Below the pieces are notes generated by a model. It saw only the letters and a list, made by a program, of their open reading frames with translations, was not told where the DNA came from and made no database searches. This document shows, in pieces, positions 24,002 to 34,800 of a stretch of DNA of 64,000 nt. The DNA comes from Malurus cyaneus samueli (Eukaryota; Chordata; Aves; Passeriformes; Maluridae), in NCBI GenBank assembly GCA_009741485.1, contig CM019236.1, positions 50,913,668-50,977,667 on the forward strand, written 5' to 3'. Both the position numbers and the translations under genes were made by a program. Every line of letters starts with the position of its first letter. Within the stretch, counting starts at the first letter, position 1.

Positions 24002-24690
24002 GGCGGCGGGGCGGCCCGGACGGGACGGGGCCGGGGCCGGGCCGGGACAGGAGCGGCGCAGCTCCGCCGCAGCCGCCGCGGCCTCTCGGGGCGGGGCAGG
24101 GCCGGGGCAGGCTCCGTGAGCACGACAGCACGGCAAGGGCTTGCAGTGAGCCCGGCAAGGGCCGGGGGAAGCTCGTGGAGCAGGGCAGCGGGTTTGCCAT
24201 GAGCACGGCAGCGGGTTTGCTGTGGCTGAAGCGCCCTGCATCTCGCTGGCAGCCCAGTGCTCGCTCTCCACAGCAGAAACCCCACGGTCCTGTGGGGGGA
24301 AGGCGCTCCCTGATTCCCACATGCCCTTCCCTCCGCCCTGCAGCATTCCCCCGGAGCTGAGCTCGCCCCGGGCCCCCAGATACTCGCAGGAGAACGTGGT
24401 GTGCCCTTCTCTTTCGGGAATTCCTTTAATTTTGCGGGCTCGGGTGTTTTGCCCACGGGCCTTTGAGCTCGGGCGCTGTCGCCGTGTCGCGCTGCAGCCA
24501 CAGCTCCCCGCTGTCCCCGCTGTCCCCGCTGTCCCCGCACGGCGCTGTGCCGGTGCCTCCCAGTGCCGCCCGCTGTCCCTGCCGGCTGCACTCGGGGATG
24601 GGGAAATGCGGCCGGAGGCGGCGAGCGAGGCCTTGTGAGCAGTGTCAGCGGGGCCCGAGGGTCCTCAGGGCAGGGGGAGGATCTCTGAGG
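23740..24690 (-). promoter_or_regulatory. CpG island promoter of HSDL2
   Basis: A sharp change from AT-rich intron to very CpG-rich sequence begins at about 23740 and fades by about 24690. It encloses HSDL2 exon 1. No TATA box is evident. A 9-bp repeat (gctgtcccc, three units) lies at about 24510-24540. Long open frames here reflect GC content, not coding. Confidence 0.85.
23985..24001 (-). CDS. HSDL2: HSDL2 exon 1 (start codon)
   Basis: ATGCTGCCCAACACCGG is followed by donor GTAAGG. It codes MLPNTG and joins in frame with GAAGCTAGCAGG of exon 2 to give MLPNTGKLAG, the conserved HSDL2 N-terminus. Confidence 0.95.
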
Positions 24691-24829
24691 CCGGACATGG
24701 CTCTGGAAACACCGTGTGTCCCCCACACCGTGTGCCCTCCACATGACAATCCCAACACACTTGCTGCCCCACTGTCAAGCCTCACGTGTTTTTTTGAGTG
24801 CCATTCGACATTTTAGCATCATTCAAGTC

Positions 24830-26146
24830 TTATTTTATGTGCCAACCCCCCTTTTCGCATTTGGAGGGTGAGATTTGTGGAAGTGACTGTAGACCCTCTG
24901 TTGTAAAACCTAGTGAAAGAACATTACCTACACGGGACTTTCAAACATACGTGGTTTATGACCTGTACCTTATTTTGAATAATCCTTTTTGGTTATACAG
25001 GTGAATATTGCTGGGAAAAGAAATCAAATGGAAATTAACACATTTGTCAGGTATGCCATATGATCTGTTTTGCTAAATTATGTCAAAACCAGCCTGTCTT
25101 ACATCCTAGATGACATTTGTATGTTTTACTCTCTTAGATGAAATGCAGAAATGCTTTGGGTTGTTTTTTTTTTTTAGAAAAGCATTGCTTTTGCTTTTTC
25201 AGAATTGTAGTGTGTCAAGTTGGAGGGCAGCTCAGAATGCTGAACAGGTTTTGTAGGAGTGTCAAAATAGGGATAAGGCAAGGGCAGAGGAGACAAAGTT
25301 GGAAAAGTTCCTTTCTGTGAAAATACTCTTTGAGCAGTCACACTGGGACCATTCTGCCGGGGATGGATGGTGTGAGTTCCGTGGGCTCACAGCACAGGTT
25401 ATTGTAGGGACTCAGAACAGACCTGAGTATTTTTTTTGATACTGAAGCCACCTAAGAGACTTTCCACAGCATCTTTGGGAGCTGTTGAACATGATTTGGT
25501 TTGTAAATTGCAGAAGGCATCTTTTATTGTTAAATTGTGCATGTTCACTATGGTAAACTATACCACTGCTGATCAAATTGAGGTCCTCATGCAGAATTCT
25601 CTTTATTTTAAGTAGACACTCTTCTGTCTTTGAGCTCTGAGTCTTGAAGCAGAATTCGCTGTCCCTGTCGTTCCTTGATCTCTGTTGCAGATGGACGTTG
25701 ATGGTATCATTCTCCCCTTTAACCTCTCTTTTGTATGTAAAAAGATGCTATCAGGTGGGTTAAGCAGATGTTTCTCAATGTTTATGGGGAGCTTTTGTCT
25801 TTTATGCATCTGCCTGGCAATTGTCTTAGAGGATGACATCTTAGATATTCAGACTGAGGTTCTGCACGTCTTGAACTGAATTTTGCTTGAAACTGAGTAG
25901 GGGGCATGTCCCCAAACGACCACCAGGGACCACTAGAGACCCCGAAGAGGCCCACACAGTGCAGGGACACAAGGCTTAAGGCTGCTGATGTGGTTATGAG
26001 CATATCGAGTACCGACTTTGTGAAGATGTTCACAGGTGAGGGGCAAAGGCCTTTGTCAGGGGGGATGTGGGTTCTGGTGCCCAGAGAAAGCCTCTCCTTG
26101 TGGGGGAGTGGAGCAGCCTCTTGCTTTGTGATCTGGGTTTAGAGGC
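24830..26146 (+). pseudogene. HSDL2: Partial HSDL2 3' copy 1 (inverted, no complete exon)
   Basis: This stretch repeats 27280-28595 in direct orientation. Identity is only moderate for about 24830-25130 and very high from 25130 on. It also matches the primary HSDL2 3' part (below 3850) read in reverse. It starts within the exon 8/intron 8 equivalent and holds only the last 55 nt of exon 10 (25981-26035) with its donor. Exon 9 and the first half of exon 10 are absent. It cannot code an SCP2 domain alone. Confidence 0.75.
25981..26035 (+). pseudogene. HSDL2: HSDL2 exon 10 fragment, copy 1
   Basis: Codes [18 protein letters not shown] with the GTGAGG donor kept. The first 74 nt of the exon are replaced by unrelated sequence upstream. 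Confidence 0.85.
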
Positions 26147-26426
26147 ATGTCCTGAATAATTTGGCAGGAATTGAGGTGAGATGATAGACCGAGGGATGTG
26201 AATGTCATAGAACATTCTGGCCTTTTCAATTCCTGTAATAGTTTCATCGGGTTTTGGTGTTAGTTATAAAAAATTATTTGCTGGTTGGTAATGTTTCACA
26301 GCTTCTGTCTTCCTAGAGTTTCCTTTTGCCTTAAAGGGAAATAAAGTTTGTTTACTTGTGAAAGAAATAAGAATTTCATATTATCAGTGTTAAAGCTTTC
26401 TTTTTTTTACCCTCCAAACTTTCTAG

Positions 26427-26621
26427 CCATACATACTGCTGCTATGGATATGCTGGGAGGAGCTGGAATAGAAAAACAGTGCAGGAAAACAGACATCCTG
26501 GCAGATGCTGCATATTGCATTTTGACAAAACCAAAAACTTTCACTGGAAACTTCATCATTGATGAAGTTCTGCTGAGAGAAGAAGGAGTTAAGGATTTTG
26601 ATGTTTATGCAATTGCACCAG
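26427..26621 (+). pseudogene. HSDL2: HSDL2 exon 7, inverted copy with intact frame
   Basis: 195 nt with acceptor TTTCTAG and donor GTAAAAG. The frame is open throughout, from [17 protein letters not shown] to [15 protein letters not shown]. The two bases missing from the primary exon 7 are present here, so this shows the expected exon. Lack of exons 1-6 on this strand argues against a working gene at this site. Confidence 0.85.
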
Positions 26622-27111
26622 GTAAAAGAGATATTTAAGGTGAGAAGTAAGTTCAGGAAGGAGGCCATGACATATGGAGAATATTAATACTGTTTCATTT
26701 CTAGGAACTCTTAAATTAGTTTGTAAAAAGTTGCTTTGCCTCAGCGTTTAGAACATGCCTTCCTGGAAGACACATATGGATCCACTGAGAGTCTAATAAT
26801 TAAATGCCTATTAAATTAAATTAAGAAATTCTTTAATGAAAAGAAAATCTACCTGCATTGTAGATCTAGTACTATTTATAGCTAGTGAAATAGATTTTTA
26901 TGGTTTTTGTCTTCCAATGTTCTTCATTGCAAACCTTATAAACCCTCTAGGTCAGATTTTAAGTGAACAAAACTCTAATGTCATTTCATGCTATATTTTT
27001 TCTTCAAGTTGTAGTTTATTTACTTATAAAATTGACTGTAGTTTCAGATGAAATGGATTGCCGCTATGCATCTTTACTTGGATTTACTATTACATTTTTC
27101 CTCCCTCTTAG

Positions 27112-27377
27112 GTCACCCTCTGATACCTGACTTTTTCTTGGATGTTGAAATTGACACTACAGCTATAAAGCAAGAAAGATATGGTAGGGAAAGCACTGTG
27201 TGTACAAGTCCCTAATTTCTGACAATAATGAATGCCCTCTGTGTTTTTTTTTTCTCCTATGAATTTGGACTCCACTTAAGCTTTTTAGCAAAAACCCTCT
27301 TCTCATTTGGAGAGTAAGATTCATGGAAGTGACTATGTACTTAAAACTGGGGAAGAATCATTCCTCCTGCAGGACTT
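27112..27377 (+). pseudogene. HSDL2: HSDL2 exon 8, inverted copy, broken frame
   Basis: It begins GTCACCCTCTGATACC after CTCTTAG and has the five-T run that the primary copy lacks. It then gains a base in gcaagaaagatatgg and further indels. The GTAAGT donor of the primary copy is changed to GTAAAG near 27385. Confidence 0.7.
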
Positions 27378-28423
27378 TCATGGTGTAAAGTCAGTGTATT
27401 ATTTTAAAGAATCTTTTTTTAAACATCTGAATTGTCGTAATATGGAGGTCACAGGTAAATACTGCTGGAAAAAAGAAAGTAAACAGCAAACAGCTTATTG
27501 TGCCAGAATGTCTCCTCTGCCTTGCTAAATTTATACAAAAGAATATAAAAATAAAAGTACCATGGCTTCTTAGATAAAATATGCACAATTTACACAATTA
27601 AAGTAACTCTTAGATGAAATCTAGAAACCTTTTTTAGAAAAGCGTTGCTTTTGTTTTTTCAGAATTGTGTCAACAAGTTGGAGGGTAACTCAGAATGCTG
27701 AAGTGTCAAAATAGGGATAAGCAAGGGCAGAGGAGGCAAAGTTGGAAGAGTTCCTTTCTGTGAAAATCCTCTTTGAGCAGTCACACTGGGACCATTCTGC
27801 CGGGGATGGATGGTGTGAGTTCCCTGGGCTCACAGCTCAAGTTATTGTAGGGACTCACAGAACAGATCTGAATATTTTTTGATACTGAAGCCACCTAAGA
27901 GACTTTCCACAGCATCTTTGGGAGCTGTTGAACATGATTTGGTTTGTAAATTGCAGAAGGCATCTTTTATTGTTAAATTGTGCATGTTCACTATGGTAAA
28001 CTATACCACTGCTGATCAAATTGAGGTCCTCATGCAGAATTCTCTTTATTTTAAGTAGAACTTTCTGTCTTTGAGCTCTGAGTCTTGAAGCAGAATTCGC
28101 TGTCCCTGTCGCTTCCTTTGATCTCTGTTGCAGATGGACGTTGATGGTATCATTCTCCCCTTTAACCTCTCTTTTGTATGTAAAAAGATGCTATCAGGTG
28201 GGTTAAGCAGATGTTTCTCAATGTTTATGGGGAGCTTTTGTCTTTTATGATCTGCCTGGCAATTGTCTTAGAGGATGACATCTTAGATATTCAGACTGAG
28301 GTTCTGCACGTCTTGAACTGAATTTTGCTTGAAACTGAGTAGGGGGCATGTCCCCAAACGACCACCAGGGACCACTAGAGACCCCCGAAGAGGCCCACAC
28401 AGTGCAGGGACACAAGGCTTAAG

Positions 28424-28478
28424 GCTGCTGATGTGGTTATGAGCATATCGAGTACCGACTTTGTGAAGATGTTCACAG
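28424..28478 (+). pseudogene. HSDL2: HSDL2 exon 10 fragment, copy 2
   Basis: Identical to 25981-26035, including the abnormal left boundary at gcttaaggctgctgatg. Intron sequence downstream of it (to about 28800) follows the primary gene closely. Confidence 0.85.
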
Positions 28479-28850
28479 GTGAGGGGCAAAGGCCTTTGTC
28501 AGGGGGGATGTGGGTTCTGGTGCCCAGAAAAGCCTCTCCTTGTGGGGGAGTGGAGCAGCCTCTTGCTTTGTGATCTGGGTTTAGAGGAGCTTTTGGCTTC
28601 TTGCGGCTCAAGGGAAAGTGCAGGCCAGAACTGCTTGGATTTTTCTGCACTCTTGTGTTGTGTGAACAGGAAGAGTGCAAAAGCTTACACTGGTTTTCTT
28701 AACCAGGTACTGATGTTTTAGCAGCCAGTGTACCTTCAGAAAGAATCCTTCCAGTGTGTTGGACTTGTGCTCTGCACATCTCTAAGCACTGTTTCTGAGA
28801 TGTGCGCTGCTTTTACAGGAGGACTTGGTATGAAAATAACCAGATTTGTT

Positions 28851-31800
28851 TCATCTCCCTGGAGAGATCTGAGTTATATGTTTTTTTCTCAGTTGAATCA
28901 GTCATAATCTAATAATTTCATCGTGTAACAGCATACAATATCTGATATAATTCATTTCTCTTACAGAATGTCTTCTCATTCCAGAAAATGTATTTACTAG
29001 TTAAATATGGTTGGGCAGGAGGAAATGTCAGAACTTCTATAATGTTGAATTCTACACTTCTTTATGTGATTTACACAAATATCACTGTTCAAAACCGCTC
29101 CAAACCTTCTTTGGCAAGCTTCAAAATGGAGTCAGAAAAAGCAGATTAACCACAGAAAAAAACCCCAAGTTACCTGTTAAGTTAATAATTGTAATCAAGT
29201 CCTCAGAAATGTTTTTACAAATGGAGTGGAAAAATATATTCTATTTCAATTAATCAGCCTTTTCCTTTACAGAAAAGTGCTTCAGTGCTGTGGAGGATAG
29301 ATAGATATGGAAATAATTTGTTAGATTTAGATACTGGAAGTGTATGAGATTTAATCACAGAATCTGATTTAACATTTTACCATGTGGATAAAACATGAAG
29401 TATATTCCAAAACAGGTTTTCTAAAGAAATCAAAGATCTTACTCCAGGGATATATCTTACTCCAGCCTATATCCAGATCCTTTTCATTTTCTTATGATTC
29501 TGTTTCTTCTTTTTAGATAAGCTGAAGCCATTCACGTGTTTCATCTGGAAAAAATGCTGCTATAGTTACATTTTGAACACTGGCAGAATCCTGGCCTTTC
29601 TTATGTAATTACAATGCTGTTTCAAAATGCCAGTCCTCATTTTTCATTGATACAGTGTAAGATCAATAGATTTTGTAATTGCTACAGAAGTCACTACTCA
29701 GGTTTGTTATAATACCCAATAGCAAACATGGGTTTTTTTAATAGCTTTCTGCAATGCTTCCAAGGAAAATTATGCCCCCAAATTCTGGTGTTTCAAGGAC
29801 AGTTTTTTTCATTTACACTTTTTTTCCTGACTGCTAACTCTCCTCTATTACTGTGAGATTTAAACCTGATAGAACTTTGTTTCTTCCAATGTTATCTCAT
29901 CTTTAATTTACTTATGTCTAATGAGCTGTGAGTTCTGATTCCAGGATTAGGGGATGCAGAGTATGTTTCTAGTGTACTGTAAGAGCTGAAGTTGGCACTA
30001 ACATTTCCTGTGACTGGAAGACAAAAGAGCATTTTTCTCTCCTGCACTGATTTCACAAAGCTTGTATGAATTGACTACCACTATGAGAGAGGTTATTTAA
30101 AAAGGTTGATGATCTCAAACTATTGAAAAACTCTATTATGCACTGTTAGGACAAGACCTGCAGTAGGTGCTGTAGTAGAGAGATTATTGCAGATATTTGC
30201 CTACTGCAGGGGATTCTTACATGAGGTCAAAACTGTGTTTCTTTTTTACTCTATTGCTTACTTCACAGATTCTGAGGCACATAAAATGAAGTGAGAAAAA
30301 GCTGTGACTGTTGTGCTACTATGAGTAACTGGAGAGAAAAATACAAGTTTTCTGGGGAATGATTAATTAAGAGAACAGGTCCAAGACATAAGTGAGACGT
30401 GATCTGCAGGCTGCTGACGGTTGTGAGCAGGACTGATGGCTTATCGCAGAGCGAAGGAAATGTTACTCTCATGTGCTCAAGGGCTCTTCTCTCCCAGCTG
30501 TTCGTCAGTTCCCGTCCTCCGCAGTCAAACTCCTCCAGAGTTTGGAGCAGGCGATGCCAGCAGAGGGAGCAGGCAGCACACCGGAGCGGGGCTGGCTCTG
30601 CCAAGCCTGTTCTGCTGCCCGGCTTGCACCGAGATCTTTCTCTGCTTAGAGCAGCGATCAAATGTGGGATAGAGTGAGATAACCAGGTTCCCGGCAATTT
30701 AAAAATCTCTGTCTGTGCCTTGCACCTCGCACCTCCTTTACCTCGCTCCTAGTATAAAGTATCTGTCCAGAGCAGGAATGTACTTTGAGGTGAACAGAGC
30801 CTTTCCTTACTTGAACCACTGAAATAATCAGTGAGAGTAATGTTTTATTGTCAGGGAGAGACTTGACTTGGAAGAGCATTAGCCAGGATGCATAAAACTT
30901 TGACAAAAATCAAACCCAGTGAATCTTCAGATAATTTCCGTGTAATATCCATATAGTCTATATAATGGAGTTGCTTAATCTTAGTTCTGTGCAGAGCTCT
31001 GTCCTGGAGTAAGGTGTTACTTTGTAGAGCAAAGTTAAGCTCTACCTAACTGAATAAAACTGGCTCAAGAAATAATACCTAGAGTCAGTATCTTTTACTG
31101 GCATGGGCTGTAGCTCTGCTTCCCACCATTTCTACCAGGGGCTGAGAATAAGACCTTGCCAACTGTCTGGAGACAGTGTCACACCTCTTAAGAAAGGTTT
31201 ACCTGCAGAAAGTTTTATCAGTGGGGTCCATGCATCAACCTGAAGTTACCTTAGGGGAAAGAGAAAAAAAAGAGAAGGAAGTGCCTGACAACCTGCCAGC
31301 CAGAAGCAAAGCAATGTGGCCCCCAGAAGTGGCCTCCAATGTGGCGTCCCTTCCAGAGTCAGCAAGTGGTGAAGATGAGGAAGGTGACTATAATTAGCCT
31401 TGTCAAGATTTCTCCTCTGTTAACTCTGCCCTAAGCATTAGGACGCAGCCAAGCTACCTCTTGACTGTTCCTGTATATGATGCTGTCAGTGCTGACAGGA
31501 TCACATTTAACCAGTCACAGGTGGTGTGTGTCAGTCACTCCATTTTGTGTGTATTTATGACTGATAATGCTTATGGGTAATTTACATTATTATTATCTAC
31601 TTTTCTTTTTGCTAACTCTTGTTTTCCCCCTAATACAAACTAAAGTTACAAACCAGATACAAGGAGAAAAAAGATGAGATTCTCAGACTATGAGCAATAA
31701 CTTTCTATGAGAACCCACTGAGATTTGCAAGTGGTAGGCCAAGGCAAAATATGGGGAGAAGGGAGAAAGACTGACATAGCAGCTCAGGTGGAAGGCTGCA

Positions 31801-34800
31801 GGGCTGCAAGTGATAGCTGAGTCCTACAGAAGGGCACACAGAAGGCACTTGGCATTGCAAAGGTGAAGCCACTTGTGCATGTCTGAGTGCAGCAGTTGAT
31901 GTGTCTGGCATTTGCTACTCAGTGCTGAAAGAGGGATTATGGAATGAAATTGTGATCATAGGATTTGTCTGGGAAGCCTACACATTAGAACCTAGCAGAA
32001 AAATTCACACACTGTTTCATCATGGCATGGTTGAGCTTAAGCTCTATGGTTGGCTCACTAGAAAGTGAAGCAAAGAAGGAAAAGTGAGTTCTCTCTAATT
32101 TCCTGAATGCAAACAGTAATTCTGAGCTTGTTTCCCTGTTCTCACTTTCTCCCATTGAAAGGAGCTACATGGTGTGAGCAACAACTCTGAAAGCAGACCT
32201 TTTCATCAGTGGTTAAAGTTTTGGTTGTGTGAGAAAAGTACAATATCATTGTCTTCAGTTGTGATCTTTGTCACAGCTGAGGTTGTGAGTATGTGTAAGA
32301 TGTAGTATTGGGTGAATAAATAACATTAAATCAGTGTGTTGGATTTTTTTTAACCAAGAAACATAGTTCATACTATTCATAATATTGCGTCCGGAAGGGT
32401 GTTGTCAGATATTTCTTTATCTAGAGCTTGCCATTTATCGTTTACTAACTATAAATAGTAAGCTATATATATAGCTTACCATTTCTACTAAGCAACTGAA
32501 TGTGATAGAGGGGAATTTGGTGATCCAGACTTTACTGTAAAAGCAGTGTCTAGGTCACATCTATTTATTGAAACAGGTCTTTCAAGCTTCAAAATTTAGA
32601 GGCCAGAAGGGGAGGGAATAAAATAATACCATGGTTGCCTCAACCCAAATTGGGAGAAAACACTGCCTCAGTTGATTATTTTCTTTTCCAGAGGAATAAA
32701 TGTTCCTGTGACAGTGACAGTCAGATTTATCTTAATTAAATAATGCTTCATCTTCATGTTTACAACCTTGTCTGCTGTTATTCTCTTTTCATTGAAGAAA
32801 AGGAGATTCCCCCAAAGACACAACACCTGAGACACTGATGTCAGCCTTATACAGACAGGCATGAAAGGTTGAAAATAGCCCCAAGGTTTCTGTGGCAGAA
32901 ATCTGGGCAGCCCCAGGATTTCTGTGGTAGCTGCTATGTGACTCCAGTTCTGTTGTTGCAAAGATTTCCCCACCGTCCATATTTTTGTGTTTGCCTCTGT
33001 AAGGCACCCTGTGAAATAGGAGTTCTGACCTCACAGCCCATCCTTAAGAGGGGAACAGAAATGGATGCACAGTGGCTCTGCTACAGCATTCATGTGTCAT
33101 TTGCAGAGATTCACCCCCTTTTCAGAGCCTAGGAAATCAGCTAGCAGTGTGAGTGGGTGGAGAGCATGAACCAGTTATGTTTCAGAGCCACTCTCTCTGT
33201 TCTAAAGGACATTAAGGAATAACTTGAGGCCACTGGCCAGAGACCAAAGCATTATGGTTTCTTAGACATAGAAACAGCTCATTGTCCTTATCCTGTACAC
33301 AGAAATTGCACGCTATACATTCAGCCAAATCTCCCTCATATAATTAACACACACTTATAGTGCCAAGTTTCCTTCTTGCTTTCAAGTGAGCTTCTTGATG
33401 AGCTGTTTTTACACAATTTAACCATACTCATTATTCAGGCTTTTGTTTCAATTGCTCTGCTTTACCTGTATATTTCATGCGAGACCTGACACTCAAATGC
33501 TGTTAAGGACACATACATCCTATTCCACCAAAACCCACAGGAATTTATAACAAAACAGAGTTGTGTGGTGACAGCTCTGAAAACACACAGCCTGGATTCT
33601 CAAGGGTATTTCAAGTCTCTGGTGAGGCAGTATAGAATTTCCAAAGGCACTTTGTGGACCGATCTTCATGTACCTTTTTCTACTTAATTAATGTTAACAT
33701 TAATAATTGCAGCCTAGTAACAAAAACTTAACACAGGGAGGACCAGCAGGAAGTTAGTTTTGCTCTGATATGCTTGGGTGTAAATGTGAAGTATCCTAGT
33801 GATGTCTGCACTGCATTCTTCAGCGTCATGTACATGTGAAGGAAAGGTAGCTGCCAAATGTGACAATCTGGGGTTCTCAGCGGAGAAAACTAACAGGTAC
33901 TTCTGTCAGTTTGTTAGCTGCCCCAGACAGTGTATGAAAAATGTAGAACTGGCCTAAAGGCTAGGTGCTTTTCCTGGGCATTACCATCTCTCTAAACTTT
34001 TGTAAGCTGTTATCTGTTTTGCATTTCATCAATCACACTCTTACCGACTTTGATCCTAGCTCTGACCTGAAGTTAGGCATTTTGTTGCGCTGGGTTGTTT
34101 GTTTGTTTTTTTTTGTTTTTTTTTTTTTTGGTTGGGTTTTTTTTAAGTTGATGAATAACTGCAGTCATAACAAATCACATAGTGACTGTGAGTTGGGTGG
34201 TCTTTAGTGCTGGTACTCCCCAACGTTCCTTCAGGATGTCCACAGGAAAATGAGCATCCCATCATGTGTGCTATAGGCTGGGTGTTGAACATCCAAGGGG
34301 AGTTTGAAAAGGGTAGGGGTTTTCTGGTAATCTAGTGATTACTGGAAAAAGACAAAACATTTGCAGTGCATTATGGTGATTGAATCCCTGCTCTTCTACT
34401 TTGGAAACAAGCTCAGTACACTCCTTGCCTGGTCATCAATTTAATTCAGTCTGGTGTTTCCTACATGACCAGAAAAACACCTGCTCAAGCACTTGCATAA
34501 GTCTACCCTGCCCTGGTCAGGCAGAGCAGTATTTGCTACACCTATTTTAGCAATCCAGTAGAGAGATTGCCAGCAGTCCAGGAGGCTGAACCAGAAGACC
34601 ACTGTACTCAAGCTTTTCTATTTGAATCCGGCTCCTTGTGGTCTTGCGTCCCATTGGTGCCCCAGAATGTGCCTTCCTCTCCTGTGGATCCTTCTAGTGC
34701 CCTTGTTCCTGAGCTATGGAGCAGAGATATAGGGTCAGTGTTAAAAGCAGGATTCCTAGTGTTGAAATACTGTTGGGCCGGGTGCAGCTGAATGCTGTGG

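Larger units (their letters stand above)
26147..28850 (+). pseudogene. HSDL2: Partial HSDL2 3' copy 2 (inverted; exons 7, 8 and part of 10)
   Basis: Read on plus, this is the reverse of about 1370-4966 and starts exactly where the inverted block at 17741-18829 stops. It holds exon 7 (26427-26621), exon 8 (from 27112) and the last 55 nt of exon 10 (28424-28478). Exon 9, the 5' part of exon 10 and exon 11 were not found. About 28000-28420 has no counterpart in the primary copy but matches copy 1. Exon 7 is better preserved than in the primary copy, while exon 8 has extra bases and stops. It is either a diverged paralogue or gametologue, or a mixture made in assembly. Confidence 0.75.

Noticed and set aside
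23625..24744. Open frames of 120-305 codons in the HSDL2 CpG island
   Set aside because: High GC removes stop codons; only 17 nt of exon 1 here are coding.
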